A stretch of 64,000 bases of DNA from an uncultured Lachnospiraceae bacterium (GCA_910579735.1 CAJTUZ010000015.1:21643-85642); one strand, 5' to 3'; positions 7,625 through 16,370 are shown, counted from the stretch's first letter. Notes: generated by a model not told the origin, from the sequence alone. Numbers and translations are program-made.

Positions 7625-9091
7625 ATGAACCCGGAAATTCTAAAAAACGAAGAAAAACGAATGAACTTTATCATGTTCCTTTTTTACGCCGCCATACCGC
7701 TTGTGGCCTTTTTATATGTTCTCTTTTTCAACGGCGGCTCTATGCGTGACAGCATCGCTCTGATCATGGTGCTGATCGGCGTACTGGTAAAGATATTCGA
7801 AAAACCGCTCGGCAGATATGCCAAATACCTGTATGTTTCCATTTTACCGGTAATCGGCGCCGTAACGATCATCGTAGGTACCCCCGCAGGCTTTGGCGCC
7901 ATGGTAGAAGCCTACTTTCTGATCCTGTTTCTGTCGGTTGCCTATTACGATCTGTCAGTCATCAAAGTTTATACTGCCGTGCTGCTTATCTCCAACGGTG
8001 TCGGTATGGTACTCTTTCCGCAGGCTTTCTTTGCCATGTACACTTTTCCCATATGGATCTTCATCGTCATGGTATATGTCCTTGCGATCCTCGCTTCGGT
8101 CATGATCATTACCAGGGCGCATACATTATTCAACGAAGTGGCGGACAAAGAGTCTAAGGCGGAAAATCTTCTTACCAATGTCAGGGAAGTTTTTGAATCG
8201 GTAAAGCAGTCTTCCGTTCATATTTATGACTCTCTGCATGACTTTGAGGCAAACGCGGCAGAGATCGCCGCATCCACTGAAGAGATCACCAACAGCGCAG
8301 ACTCACAGATCAAACAGGTAAGAGGCAGTCTGGAAATATTTAACGATCTGAACGAAAAAATCCTCAGCTCCGAAGAACGCGTCGCCGAGACAGTCGAAAA
8401 CATGACGCATTTAAAAGAAAAGAATGACCAGGGCATCTCCGCGATCACAGAACTCTCACAGAAATTCAGCAAAAATATCGAGTCCACCAAAGTAGCGTCC
8501 GAAGGCGTTACACTGCTTGCACAGAAATCCAGCTCGATCGGCGAGATCATTGAAAGCATCAGCCAGATTGCCAAACAGACGAATCTGCTCGCATTAAATG
8601 CAGCGATCGAGGCGGCAAGAGCCGGGGAGGCCGGGAAAGGATTCGCCGTTGTCGCAGACGAGATCAACGCGCTGTCCTCGGAATCCGCTTCCGCAACGAA
8701 AAAGATCGATGCCATTTTGCAGGATATCATCACAACCGTAACACAGATCACGAAAGTCATGGAGGGAAATAACGCCACCGTAAACGAAGCCAATACACAG
8801 CTGGACGATACGATCAAAATCTTTGAGGCAATGCTGCATTCCTCGGAAGAAGTCATTCATACGGCCGACCTGTTAAAAGAAGAGCTCTCCAATATTGTCA
8901 ATATCAAAGAGCATCTGTCTTCTTCTATGGAATCCGTGGAAAATATCTCACAGAAATCGGTAGAAAGCACCATGGAGATCAATGCCTCAACAGAAGAACA
9001 GGCTTCCGGCATCGAAAGCATCCTGAAAGCCATGGACATTGTCCAAAACGGTATGGATAAATTATCAGGCGTACTGAGTTCCGAATCCTAA
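7625..9091 (+). CDS. Methyl-accepting chemotaxis protein with polytopic membrane sensor
   Basis: A 488-residue receptor. About six hydrophobic segments fill residues 15-165 with almost no outer loop. A cytoplasmic signalling coiled coil follows, with the hairpin tip QIAKQTNLLALNAAIEAARA and GKGFAVVADEI, typical of MA domains. No HAMP domain is obvious. It would relay signals to CheA/CheW, which are not in this window. The start is chosen at ATG 7625 because AAAGGAG lies upstream with good spacing. The open frame to 7472 overlaps the spoVAD start and lacks support. A hairpin terminator follows the stop. Confidence 0.9.
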   Translation: MNPEILKNEEKRMNFIMFLFYAAIPLVAFLYVLFFNGGSMRDSIALIMVLIGVLVKIFEKPLGRYAKYLYVSILPVIGAVTIIVGTPAGFGAMVEAYFLILFLSVAYYDLSVIKVYTAVLLISNGVGMVLFPQAFFAMYTFPIWIFIVMVYVLAILASVMIITRAHTLFNEVADKESKAENLLTNVREVFESVKQSSVHIYDSLHDFEANAAEIAASTEEITNSADSQIKQVRGSLEIFNDLNEKILSSEERVAETVENMTHLKEKNDQGISAITELSQKFSKNIESTKVASEGVTLLAQKSSSIGEIIESISQIAKQTNLLALNAAIEAARAGEAGKGFAVVADEINALSSESASATKKIDAILQDIITTVTQITKVMEGNNATVNEANTQLDDTIKIFEAMLHSSEEVIHTADLLKEELSNIVNIKEHLSSSMESVENISQKSVESTMEINASTEEQASGIESILKAMDIVQNGMDKLSGVLSSES

Positions 9092-9111
9092 AACCTACTA
9101 CATAGCAGCAC

Positions 9112-9142
9112 AAAGGGCAGTGTGAACCTCATACTGCCCTTT
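9112..9142. terminator. Bidirectional terminator
   Basis: Arms 9112-9124 and 9130-9142 form a 13-bp stem with AAAGGG/CCCTTT ends and T-rich flanks on both strands. It separates the convergent chemoreceptor and phosphopantetheinyl transferase genes. Confidence 0.85.
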
Positions 9143-9150
9143 TCATATTT

Positions 9151-9843
9151 CTATCCCGGCGGCAGGACAGAAACGATCAGTGCTTCCGCAAACTCTTTAC
9201 TTTCACTGCATAAAGAGATCTTATACTCATTCGCTTCCCGAAAGGATGCCGGCATGTCATATTCCCTGAGATAATACGTCTTATCATTGACCTGCTGTCT
9301 GACGCTTCTTACGGCGCCCGTCTGCGTGATCACTGCAAAGTCCGTTAACGGCAGCGCCATACCGAATCCCGTCACTTTCAGAAAACTCTCCTTCATCGTC
9401 CAGACCCGGAATATTCTCTCATCTCTTTCCCGAACCGTTCCGGCATCCGCAATCCAGGACAACTCTTCTCCGGTAAAAAAACGCTCCGCCACCTGCTCTT
9501 TGCCTTCCCGTATACGCTCGATATCATTGCCGATGTCCTGATCTCCGATACTGCATATGGCATAATCTCCGGAATGGGACAGGGAAAAACAGATGTCGGG
9601 ATAATCCCGGAAAAATGGTTTTCCCTGTTTTCCGATGTCATATTCCATCATTCTCTCTTCCAGATCATATGCCTTTAAAGCGGCGTTTAATGCAAAAGAA
9701 GCAGCCAGACTCCTTTTTTTATCATTTTCATGCCGCAGGAGTGCGGCTTTCTGTCTTCTGTAAGGCGAGATAAGTTCCAACGCCTGTGAAAAAACAGCCT
9801 GATTCTCAAACAGCCTGCAGTCCATAATATAGGTTTTTATCAT
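9151..9843 (-). CDS. 4'-phosphopantetheinyl transferase (Sfp type)
   Basis: A 230-residue enzyme that would transfer the phosphopantetheine arm of CoA to a serine of carrier proteins. Motifs are KPFF...ICFSLSHSGDYA, the Mg2+-binding GNDIE (usually GVDIE), and RVWTMKESFLKVTGFG with the catalytic Glu and Lys. The length is that of the two-domain Sfp class that serves peptide or polyketide synthases as well as fatty acid synthesis, but no synthase genes are in view. The ATG at 9841-9843 is preferred over a GTG at 9858. It directly follows the helicase gene (about 21 bp), so the two are probably co-transcribed. Confidence 0.9.
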   Translation of the reverse strand: MIKTYIMDCRLFENQAVFSQALELISPYRRQKAALLRHENDKKRSLAASFALNAALKAYDLEERMMEYDIGKQGKPFFRDYPDICFSLSHSGDYAICSIGDQDIGNDIERIREGKEQVAERFFTGEELSWIADAGTVRERDERIFRVWTMKESFLKVTGFGMALPLTDFAVITQTGAVRSVRQQVNDKTYYLREYDMPASFREANEYKISLCSESKEFAEALIVSVLPPG

Positions 9844-9864
9844 CGCCGCATTCCACACCCTTCG

Positions 9865-11784
9865 CTATTCCATAAAACAGTCTTCACAGATCTGATACGG
9901 ATAATCCCACAAAAGCGGTTTTCCGCATACCCGGCACTTTTTCTCAAACTGCTTCTTGTCTTCCTTCAAAAGCATGCCGATCGCCTGCTGCGCCGCTTCC
10001 CTGTTGGCATCGAGTACATCCCTGTCGACCGGCCATCCCAGCCTGCCGGCAAATTGACTATACAGGTCAAGCTTCTTGTAATAAGACTCCAGTTCTTCCA
10101 GTGAAGAAGCCATAGGATACGGCGGGCAATCCTGTGCGGAATAAGGTTCCTCACAATAAGTAAGCCACAGCCTGATGACATCCCTGTCTCCCACGTCAAA
10201 CGGACAGGTAATCAGCGACAAAAGAAGCTTTTTATCGTCCATGCTCGCCTTCGCCTGCTTGTAATTTCTCAGGTAACGGTATTTTTTGACGCTCTCCGCC
10301 ATGGAAATCTTATCATACAGCTCCGTGCCGCCCGCGCTTTCCCAGATTTCGATGATCTCGTCAAGTTCCATATTGATGTCCAAAAGGACTTCCGGGAATC
10401 CGATTCTCGCCTTTTTCAGCGGTTTATAGTCTTCCGTCAGTTTCTTCCCGATATAGCCCATATCCCATGTAGACTGCACATAACCGGTCTCGTAGAAACC
10501 ATAGCGTCCTGCCCTGCCGGCAATTTGGCGTATCTCTTCGGCATAGAGACGGCGTTTGGACGTACCATCGAATTTTACGGTATTCATAAAAACGATCCTG
10601 CGGATCGGCAGATTGATCCCCATCCCGATCGCATCGGTTGCAACCACAACTTCATTGATCCCCTGTGTAAAGAGCATCACCTGTTCCCGCCTTGTCTTGG
10701 GCGGCAGATTCCCGTATATCACACTTGCCTTGATCCCTCTCGCTTCCAATGCAGCGGCAATGGCCAGCACGTTTTTCTTGGAAAAAGTGATCAGGGCATC
10801 TCCTTTTTCCACATGCCTGCTCATATCATACTTATCCGGAATAAATTCCAACTTCGTATTTCGTTCATGATAAATAATATCATACGTATCATTACAGCGC
10901 GTGATCATCTCCAAAAGCAGTTGTTCCGCAACCGGAGAAGCGCATATATGGATTTCCTCCGCCCGTACGCCGAGAATTGCTCTCGTCCAATAGCTTCCTC
11001 TGTTCTCGTCATTTATCATCTGCGCTTCGTCGATCACTGCGATATCATAAATCTCTTTCAGATTCAGAATCTCGACGGTAGAAGCCTGACAGAAAGCTCC
11101 CGGCGTCTGTATCCGCTCTTCTCCCGTGATCATATTGCAGGGAATGCCAGCTGCCGTCATCGTGTCGTAAACCTCCAGAGCCAAAAGCCGCAGAGGCCCG
11201 AGATAAATCCCCTGATACGCCTGTTTGAGGCGCTGCAGGGCCTGATATGTCTTACCGCTGTTGGTCGGCCCGATGTGCAGAATGAAATGCCGCCGCATGC
11301 TGCGCGCCTCCGGATACTGCTTCTCCGGTTCCGCTTCCATCAGCTCTTCGATCCGCTGGCCGATCATGAACTGCATATAGTCGTCTTTATAGATCTCATA
11401 TAAGGACTTTTCCCGCAGCAGTTCACAGATTCCGTCCATCTTCAATATTTCCGTGTAAGACGACGAAGGCGCCATCCTGTGTAAAAAAGAAATATCGAGC
11501 TGTATCATTCTGCGCAGGGCATGTTTAAATTTGCCTAAAAGCCTGCGGTCCCTGTTAATGACCGTGTAACCGATGATGGCCGTCTTTTTATGCAGATCCT
11601 CCATATCGTTTAAAATCTGATGCGCCTCTAATGTCTTTTTCCTTGCAATCCTTCTCTCTAACTGCCTGATACTGTGCTCACAGCTTTTTATGTATTTTCT
11701 CGGCCCGGTATACGGCATTTCCAGAAAAGCTTTATGATATACCTTCCAGGCCGCTTCTATTTCCTCATTCGTTATCCTTTCCAT
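9865..11784 (-). CDS. SUV3-like DExH RNA helicase
   Basis: A 639-residue superfamily 2 helicase. An N-terminal helical region (about 1-160) precedes Walker A GPTNSGKTY at about 172-180, motif Ib-like GPLRLLALEVYD, DEAQ at about 252 (motif II), and the motif VI region RQIAGRAGR. The C-terminal tail has a CxxC...CxxC zinc ribbon (CRVCGKPLL and QICEDCF). This layout matches the SUV3 family known from mitochondrial RNA degradosomes, which also has members in Clostridia. The zinc ribbon is an addition compared with mitochondrial SUV3. An RNA-unwinding role in decay is inferred. The ATG at 11782-11784 follows GGGGGA at a good distance. Confidence 0.85.
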   Translation of the reverse strand: MERITNEEIEAAWKVYHKAFLEMPYTGPRKYIKSCEHSIRQLERRIARKKTLEAHQILNDMEDLHKKTAIIGYTVINRDRRLLGKFKHALRRMIQLDISFLHRMAPSSSYTEILKMDGICELLREKSLYEIYKDDYMQFMIGQRIEELMEAEPEKQYPEARSMRRHFILHIGPTNSGKTYQALQRLKQAYQGIYLGPLRLLALEVYDTMTAAGIPCNMITGEERIQTPGAFCQASTVEILNLKEIYDIAVIDEAQMINDENRGSYWTRAILGVRAEEIHICASPVAEQLLLEMITRCNDTYDIIYHERNTKLEFIPDKYDMSRHVEKGDALITFSKKNVLAIAAALEARGIKASVIYGNLPPKTRREQVMLFTQGINEVVVATDAIGMGINLPIRRIVFMNTVKFDGTSKRRLYAEEIRQIAGRAGRYGFYETGYVQSTWDMGYIGKKLTEDYKPLKKARIGFPEVLLDINMELDEIIEIWESAGGTELYDKISMAESVKKYRYLRNYKQAKASMDDKKLLLSLITCPFDVGDRDVIRLWLTYCEEPYSAQDCPPYPMASSLEELESYYKKLDLYSQFAGRLGWPVDRDVLDANREAAQQAIGMLLKEDKKQFEKKCRVCGKPLLWDYPYQICEDCFME

Positions 11785-11858
11785 ATACAAGTTCCCCCGT
11801 TACAATAATATCAAAATATCAAATAAAATATGTAACAGACAAACGTCCGCTTGTCCTA

Positions 11859-12719
11859 TCATTCTGTCGGTCTTTGATAAAACCTTCCAAACAGTTCTTC
11901 CGTTCTTATGGCATTTACGAAAGCGCCGTTATCCGCATCCTTGACCGCACGGACAACCTCCTTACTCTCTTCTTTGGAAACTACGGAATATACGATATCT
12001 CTTTCACAATGCTCATAAGACCCTTCTCCCCGCAGGATCGTCGCCCCGTGCATACTCACGACATTGATCGCATTACATACCTCTTTGGGTTTGTTGGTAA
12101 CGATGAACAACGTCTGCTTCTGATATTTTTTGTACAGCATGTGCAGAATCTGTGTGGAAGCATATTGGAAAATAATAGAGTACAAAGCTTTGTCCCAGCC
12201 GAACAATACGCCCGCCGCCAAAATGATGATCACATTGACCCCCATGATCAGATTCCAGGAATCCACGCCCTTTCTTTCGGAAAGAAAGATTGCGATAAAA
12301 TCCGTACCGCCGGTCGTTGCATTCATCACCAGACACAGACTGATGACAAATCCGCAGATAATGCCTCCGAATATACTGATTAAAAGCGTATCATATGTGA
12401 TGACATGCCCGGGAATTATATCCGTGAGTACACTGCTCAATACGATCATCAGACAGGAATACAGCGTAAATTTTTTGCCGATGTAGCGAAACCCGATATA
12501 AATGGGAATCATATTTAACAGCAGATTGACGATCGTATAGGGAATTTCCATATGAAAAAACTTCTCAAAGATTCCCTGGATCAATATCGTCACTCCCATT
12601 ACGCCGCCCGGGTACAACCCGCCTGTCCGGACAAAAGTTTTCGTATTGACCGCCATGATCACAGAGGCGATACATATAACTATAATCCTCTTTCCGTCCT
12701 TTTTCAAATCAAAGCTCAT
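11859..12719 (-). CDS. YitT family membrane protein
   Basis: A 286-residue protein with five or six N-terminal transmembrane segments (DUF161 region, with TGGLYPGGVMGVTILIQ and NATTGGTDFIA) and a cytoplasmic C-terminal domain of about 80 residues (DUF2179, with LFIVTNKPKEVCNAI and MHGATILRGEGSY). Such proteins are widespread in Firmicutes and their function is not established. GGGGGAGG lies 9 bp upstream of the ATG at 12717-12719. The longer open frame crosses the promoter. It is a single-gene transcript by its own promoter. Confidence 0.9.
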   Translation of the reverse strand: MSFDLKKDGKRIIVICIASVIMAVNTKTFVRTGGLYPGGVMGVTILIQGIFEKFFHMEIPYTIVNLLLNMIPIYIGFRYIGKKFTLYSCLMIVLSSVLTDIIPGHVITYDTLLISIFGGIICGFVISLCLVMNATTGGTDFIAIFLSERKGVDSWNLIMGVNVIIILAAGVLFGWDKALYSIIFQYASTQILHMLYKKYQKQTLFIVTNKPKEVCNAINVVSMHGATILRGEGSYEHCERDIVYSVVSKEESKEVVRAVKDADNGAFVNAIRTEELFGRFYQRPTE

Positions 12720-12792
12720 TTTTGAAAACCTCCCCCAATATCTTGTGGATATGCACCCTGCAATATCCTCATGGAAAAATATTGATATTGCT

Positions 12793-12821
12793 ATTATAAC
12801 ACTATCTTGCCATAATCTCAA
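12793..12821 (-). promoter_or_regulatory. Promoter of the YitT gene
   Basis: TTGAGA (12816-12821), a 17-bp spacer and TATAAT (12793-12798) on the minus strand, 74 bp upstream of the chosen start. Confidence 0.7.
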
Positions 12822-12871
12822 TTCTCTAAATGCAAGTATGATACATTTTCTTCACGTCCGTCAAGTTGTTC

Positions 12872-12900
12872 TTGTACTCGCAGAGCTTTTCTACTACAAT
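12872..12900 (+). promoter_or_regulatory. Promoter of the GH31 gene
   Basis: TTGTAC (12872-12877), a 17-bp spacer and TACAAT (12895-12900). Transcription would begin just before repeat element copy A, placing that element in the 5' untranslated region. No promoter fits in the 30 bp between the element and the GH31 start codon. Confidence 0.65.
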
Positions 12901-12914
12901 AATGACAGAAAACA

Positions 12915-13121
12915 TTAGGCGATTGCGAAACGCCGAGGCAGGCGGGCAGAACGAAAAAGCTTTCTGCTGAAGGGCCCTCTAAAAACGCCGGCACTTGGAT
13001 TTTGGACCGCCTGCGGTTCAAAATTCTTAGTACCGTTGCGTTTTTAATGGAGCGAAAGCGCGCCTCGAAGCAGAAACTTTTTCGTTCTGCCCGCCTGCCT
13101 CGGCGTTTCGCAATCGCCTAA
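12915..13121 (+). repeat. Dispersed structured element, copy A
   Basis: Arms 12915-12968 and 13069-13121 are complementary over about 53 bp with a single bulge (12960). The core between them has inner stem TAAAAACGC (12980-12988) with GCGTTTTTA (13038-13046), CGGCACTT and CTTAGTACCG, a variable hairpin between those blocks, and GCGAAAGC (13052-13059) as a GNRA-type hairpin. Perfect 12-bp direct repeats (ACAGAAAACATT at 12905-12916 and 13121-13132) bracket it. No coding frame is evident. Taking out one repeat plus the element would restore a short leader from promoter to ribosome site of the GH31 gene. Confidence 0.85.
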
Positions 13122-13151
13122 CAGAAAACATTGCAGAAAGGACATAAAATT

Positions 13152-15398
13152 ATGTTTGGACCTCTTTTACAGTATGAACAGAAAGAACAGTCGATTATTC
13201 TTGGATATGAAGAACGGACTGCCATTATCCAGGTAGTGACCGATAAAGTCATTAATGTTTTTGTACCGTTTGTCTCAAAGGATCACCGTTCGAAAGCCAT
13301 TGAGGGCGATAAGCAGCTCCCTGTTTCATTTACCCTGGCTAAAGGCTCCGGATGCCTGATCTTAACAACCGAATCCCTGATCTGCAAAATTTACGACAAC
13401 TTCGTCATAGACTTCTACGACCGGGACGGTGTCTTACTCTGTGCTGACTATCGTGGTCAACGCACCCCCCGTTTCCAGCTCGATGAATCTGCTCTGGAAC
13501 TTCTCAAAAAAGAAGGACATGACATTAATATGGCCGGAAATGGGAATTATCCTGTTCAATGCGTGAAAAAACTGGATGCGCATGACTGCATCTACGGCCT
13601 GGGCGATAAGACCGGCGTTCTCAATAAGCGCTGTTACGAATACGAAAACTGGAACAGCGATATACCGGACCCTCATGAAGACAGTTTCAAATCGCTTTAT
13701 AAAAGCGTGCCTTTCTTTATTACCTTAAAAGAAAACGGCGTTTACGGAATCTTTTATGACAATACCTTCAAAAGCTACTTTAATTTCGGAAAAGAAAACG
13801 ACGGCTACTACTGCTTCGGCAGTGATGACGGCAACCTCGATTACTTTTTTATCGGCGGAAAGGATATGCCGGAGGTCGTACAAAACTATACGTACCTGAC
13901 AGGGCGTATGCCGCTTCCGCAGAAATGGGCACTGGGTTACCATCAGTCGCGCTGGGGATATGACAGTGAAGAAACTTTCCGCGGCCTCGCCGACAGCTTC
14001 AGAAAACACCGTATTCCCTGCGACGCGCTTCATTTCGACATCGACTATATGGACCACTACAAAGTCTTTACCTGGAACAAAGAACGGTTTTCGGATGCCC
14101 GCACCCTGCTCTCCGATCTGAAAAAGCAGGGATTCAAGGCGGTCACCATTCTGGACCCCGGCGTTAAGGTAGAGAAAGATTACCCGATCTACGAAGAGGG
14201 CATCGCAAACGATTATTATGCCAAATCACCCGATGGACGCGTTTACGTCAATGCCGTCTGGCCGGGAGACGCAGTATATCCCGATTTTGGCAGCCCAAAC
14301 GTACGAAAATGGTGGGGAGAACATCTTCGGTTCTACACGGATCTGGGTGTAGGCGGTATCTGGAACGATATGAATGAACCGGCCAGTTTCAACGGACCGC
14401 TCCCGGACGATATTGTCTTTACGGATGAAGGCCGTCCTTCCACACATGCCGAAATGCACAATGTCTACGGCCACAATATGGCCAGGGCAGCTTATGAAGG
14501 CTGGCAGAATCTGACAGGCAAAAGACCTTTTGTCATTACAAGAGCCTGCTACAGCGGTTCCCAAAAATATACGACGGTATGGACCGGCGACAACCAGAGC
14601 CTCTGGACGCATCTGCGCATGGCAATCCCGCAGCAATGTAACTTAGGGTTGAGCGGCATAGCATTTATCGGCGCTGATATCGGCGGTTTCGGAGCCGATA
14701 CCACACCCGAGCTTCTGACACGCTGGATAGAAGCCGGCTGTTTCTCGCCGCTGTTTCGTAACCACTGCGCGAAGGGCTGCATGAATCAGGAACCCTGGCT
14801 GTTCGGAGAAGAAACGCTTGCCATCTACAGAAAATATGTGGAACTGCGCTATTCCCTGCTTCCCTATTTCTATGATCTGTGCCGTGAATGTGAATTGACC
14901 GGTCTGCCGTTGATCAGGCCGCTTGTCCTGCATTACGAAAACGACATTAATGTCAGAAACTTGAACGATGAATTCCTGGCAGGCGAACATCTCCTCGTCG
15001 CACCGGTTATCGAGCAGGGCGCCGTAAAGCGCATGGTCTATCTGCCGGAGGGCACCTGGTATGATTACTGGACGCATGAAGAATATCAGGGTTCACAATA
15101 TCACATTGTGGATGCGCCGTTAGATACCTGTCCGATTTTCGTCAAAGCCGGGACCATCCTGCCGAAGGCGCCCGCCCAGATGTATGTAGGAGAGATCGAG
15201 GATCCGGCGTTAATCCTGGACGTATATCCGGGAACCGGTTCTTATAAGCATTATCAGGATAACGGAGAAGATTTCGCCTACAGAAGCGGCGCATACAACG
15301 AATACCTGTTCCGCACCGATGGCACAAGAAATCTGGAAATCACAAAGCTGCATAAAGGGTATAAGGAGTATCCGGAGATCGTGGTGAATTATATTTAG
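13152..15398 (+). CDS. Glycoside hydrolase family 31 alpha-glucosidase
   Basis: A 748-residue cytoplasmic enzyme. An N-terminal beta-sandwich (to about 230) is followed by the catalytic barrel with WALGYHQSRWGYD, the nucleophile Asp in GIWNDMNEPASF, and the acid/base Asp in WTGDNQSLW, then beta domains to the end. GH31 retaining enzymes of this shape hydrolyse alpha-glucosides such as maltose or isomaltose units. The exact specificity cannot be read. The ATG at 13152 follows AGAAAGGA, which lies just inside the right-hand direct repeat flank of element A. It stands alone with its own promoter upstream of the element. Confidence 0.93.
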   Translation: MFGPLLQYEQKEQSIILGYEERTAIIQVVTDKVINVFVPFVSKDHRSKAIEGDKQLPVSFTLAKGSGCLILTTESLICKIYDNFVIDFYDRDGVLLCADYRGQRTPRFQLDESALELLKKEGHDINMAGNGNYPVQCVKKLDAHDCIYGLGDKTGVLNKRCYEYENWNSDIPDPHEDSFKSLYKSVPFFITLKENGVYGIFYDNTFKSYFNFGKENDGYYCFGSDDGNLDYFFIGGKDMPEVVQNYTYLTGRMPLPQKWALGYHQSRWGYDSEETFRGLADSFRKHRIPCDALHFDIDYMDHYKVFTWNKERFSDARTLLSDLKKQGFKAVTILDPGVKVEKDYPIYEEGIANDYYAKSPDGRVYVNAVWPGDAVYPDFGSPNVRKWWGEHLRFYTDLGVGGIWNDMNEPASFNGPLPDDIVFTDEGRPSTHAEMHNVYGHNMARAAYEGWQNLTGKRPFVITRACYSGSQKYTTVWTGDNQSLWTHLRMAIPQQCNLGLSGIAFIGADIGGFGADTTPELLTRWIEAGCFSPLFRNHCAKGCMNQEPWLFGEETLAIYRKYVELRYSLLPYFYDLCRECELTGLPLIRPLVLHYENDINVRNLNDEFLAGEHLLVAPVIEQGAVKRMVYLPEGTWYDYWTHEEYQGSQYHIVDAPLDTCPIFVKAGTILPKAPAQMYVGEIEDPALILDVYPGTGSYKHYQDNGEDFAYRSGAYNEYLFRTDGTRNLEITKLHKGYKEYPEIVVNYI

Positions 15399-15471
15399 GG
15401 AATCGTATTTGTCAGATCATATTTTCATCAGATATTACTTTAATTTTAATATAGAAAGGAACTTTTTCGTT

Positions 15472-15849
15472 ATGGAAATGGCGGCATATTTTCAAAGTAT
15501 CGTGGAGCAGGATCGATGTCCCATCGTGATCTGCAATACGGAACACGATATCATCTATATGAATCCGGCGGCCGTGTCACGGTATGACAAGCGCGGAGGC
15601 GCCGGCTTAATCGGACAAAGTATTTTTGACTGTCATAACGCGCATTCAAAAAAGATTATCGAACAGGTTCTGGCATGGTTTCTGGAAAGTCCGGCGCATA
15701 ATATCATGTATACCTACCGGAATGAAAAGGATAATAAAGACGTATATATGGTTGCCCTGCGCGGTGCATCCGAAGAAGTGATCGGATATTATGAGAAACA
15801 TGAATACCGGAATGCAGAGACGGAAAAGACATTTGTACCGGAAAACTGA
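15472..15849 (+). CDS. Single PAS-domain protein
   Basis: A 125-residue soluble protein that is essentially one PAS fold, with CPIVICNTEHDIIYMNPAAVSRY at the start of the sheet, a central GQSIFDCHN, and a C-terminal VYMVALRG...VIGYYEKHEYR. It has no output domain, so a stand-alone ligand or redox sensor acting through a partner is inferred. The ATG at 15472 has AAAGGA 11 bp upstream, and an ATG at 15478 is also possible. It lies about 73 bp after GH31 and 29 bp before a lipoprotein gene on the same strand. Confidence 0.85.
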   Translation: MEMAAYFQSIVEQDRCPIVICNTEHDIIYMNPAAVSRYDKRGGAGLIGQSIFDCHNAHSKKIIEQVLAWFLESPAHNIMYTYRNEKDNKDVYMVALRGASEEVIGYYEKHEYRNAETEKTFVPEN

Positions 15850-15878
15850 CATCCGGCTTAAAAAGGAGAGAAACAAAT

Positions 15879-16310
15879 ATGAAGAGAACAAAACTGCAGA
15901 TCTGGCTTTTGGCCGGAATGAGCGGCATCTTGCTGACTGCATGCGGAAATGCCGGCGGCACGGCAGAAAGTATTTCCATAGACAACTTTATGGACTCTTC
16001 CGACATGACGCAGGAAGACAAGCAGCGGAAATATCTGGCCTATTTGGAAGAATACCTGGAAGAGGATCTCTTGGAGAATTTACCGGATGTTACAAATGCC
16101 ACCGTAACATTATCCGGCAATACGGATGCCGGAGCAGCGGACAAAGACGGCGGTGAGCTGCATGTCGCTGTTATTCTGGAACTTTCAGACGAACTTACAT
16201 CCTGCACTGCCCCCGAGCTTGCCGATCTTCTGGCTACAGCTATCGGCAATGCGTCGACGGACAATATTATCATCCAGGATACGGAAGGCGCCCTTCTTTT
16301 CCCGGAATAA
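15879..16310 (+). CDS. Lipoprotein with YscJ/FliF-like ring-building domain
   Basis: A 143-residue protein. Residues 1-21 form a lipoprotein signal with lipobox LLTAC, so the mature protein starts at Cys21 and is anchored on the outer face of the membrane. Residues about 48-143 follow the FliF/YscJ (also SpoIIIAG) pattern: a helix (YLAYLEEYLEEDLLENL), PDVTNATVTLSG, then VAVILEL, a helix ending TAIGNAS, and TDNIIIQDTEGALLF. That fold builds rings in flagella, type III secretion and the sporulation channel. The match is by eye only. No secretion or flagellar genes adjoin. AAAGGAG lies 9 bp before the ATG, and a strong terminator follows. Confidence 0.6.
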   Translation: MKRTKLQIWLLAGMSGILLTACGNAGGTAESISIDNFMDSSDMTQEDKQRKYLAYLEEYLEEDLLENLPDVTNATVTLSGNTDAGAADKDGGELHVAVILELSDELTSCTAPELADLLATAIGNASTDNIIIQDTEGALLFPE

Positions 16311-16327
16311 GCATTGTAAACCGGATA

Positions 16328-16370
16328 GCTCCGGATGCCAAGAAGAGGGCATCCGGAGCCTGTTACATTT
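16328..16370. terminator. Terminator between convergent genes
   Basis: A perfect 12-bp GC-rich stem (16328-16339 with 16348-16359), followed on the plus strand by a T-rich stretch to about 16372. It ends the lipoprotein transcript and may also serve the convergent anti-sigma-like gene. Confidence 0.85.

Noticed and set aside
8224..8856. 210-residue antisense ORF inside the chemoreceptor
   Set aside because: It is a serine-rich shadow of the coiled-coil codons, without ribosome site or family resemblance.
10525..11403. 292-residue antisense ORF inside the helicase gene
   Set aside because: It is a shadow frame of a well-supported gene with conserved helicase motifs.
12915..13121. Element copies as ordinary Rho-independent terminators, group II intron fragments, IS ends or CRISPR repeats
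   Set aside because: The core is long and covarying, there is no T-run logic, no intron domain V or transposase is seen, and no spacer array exists.
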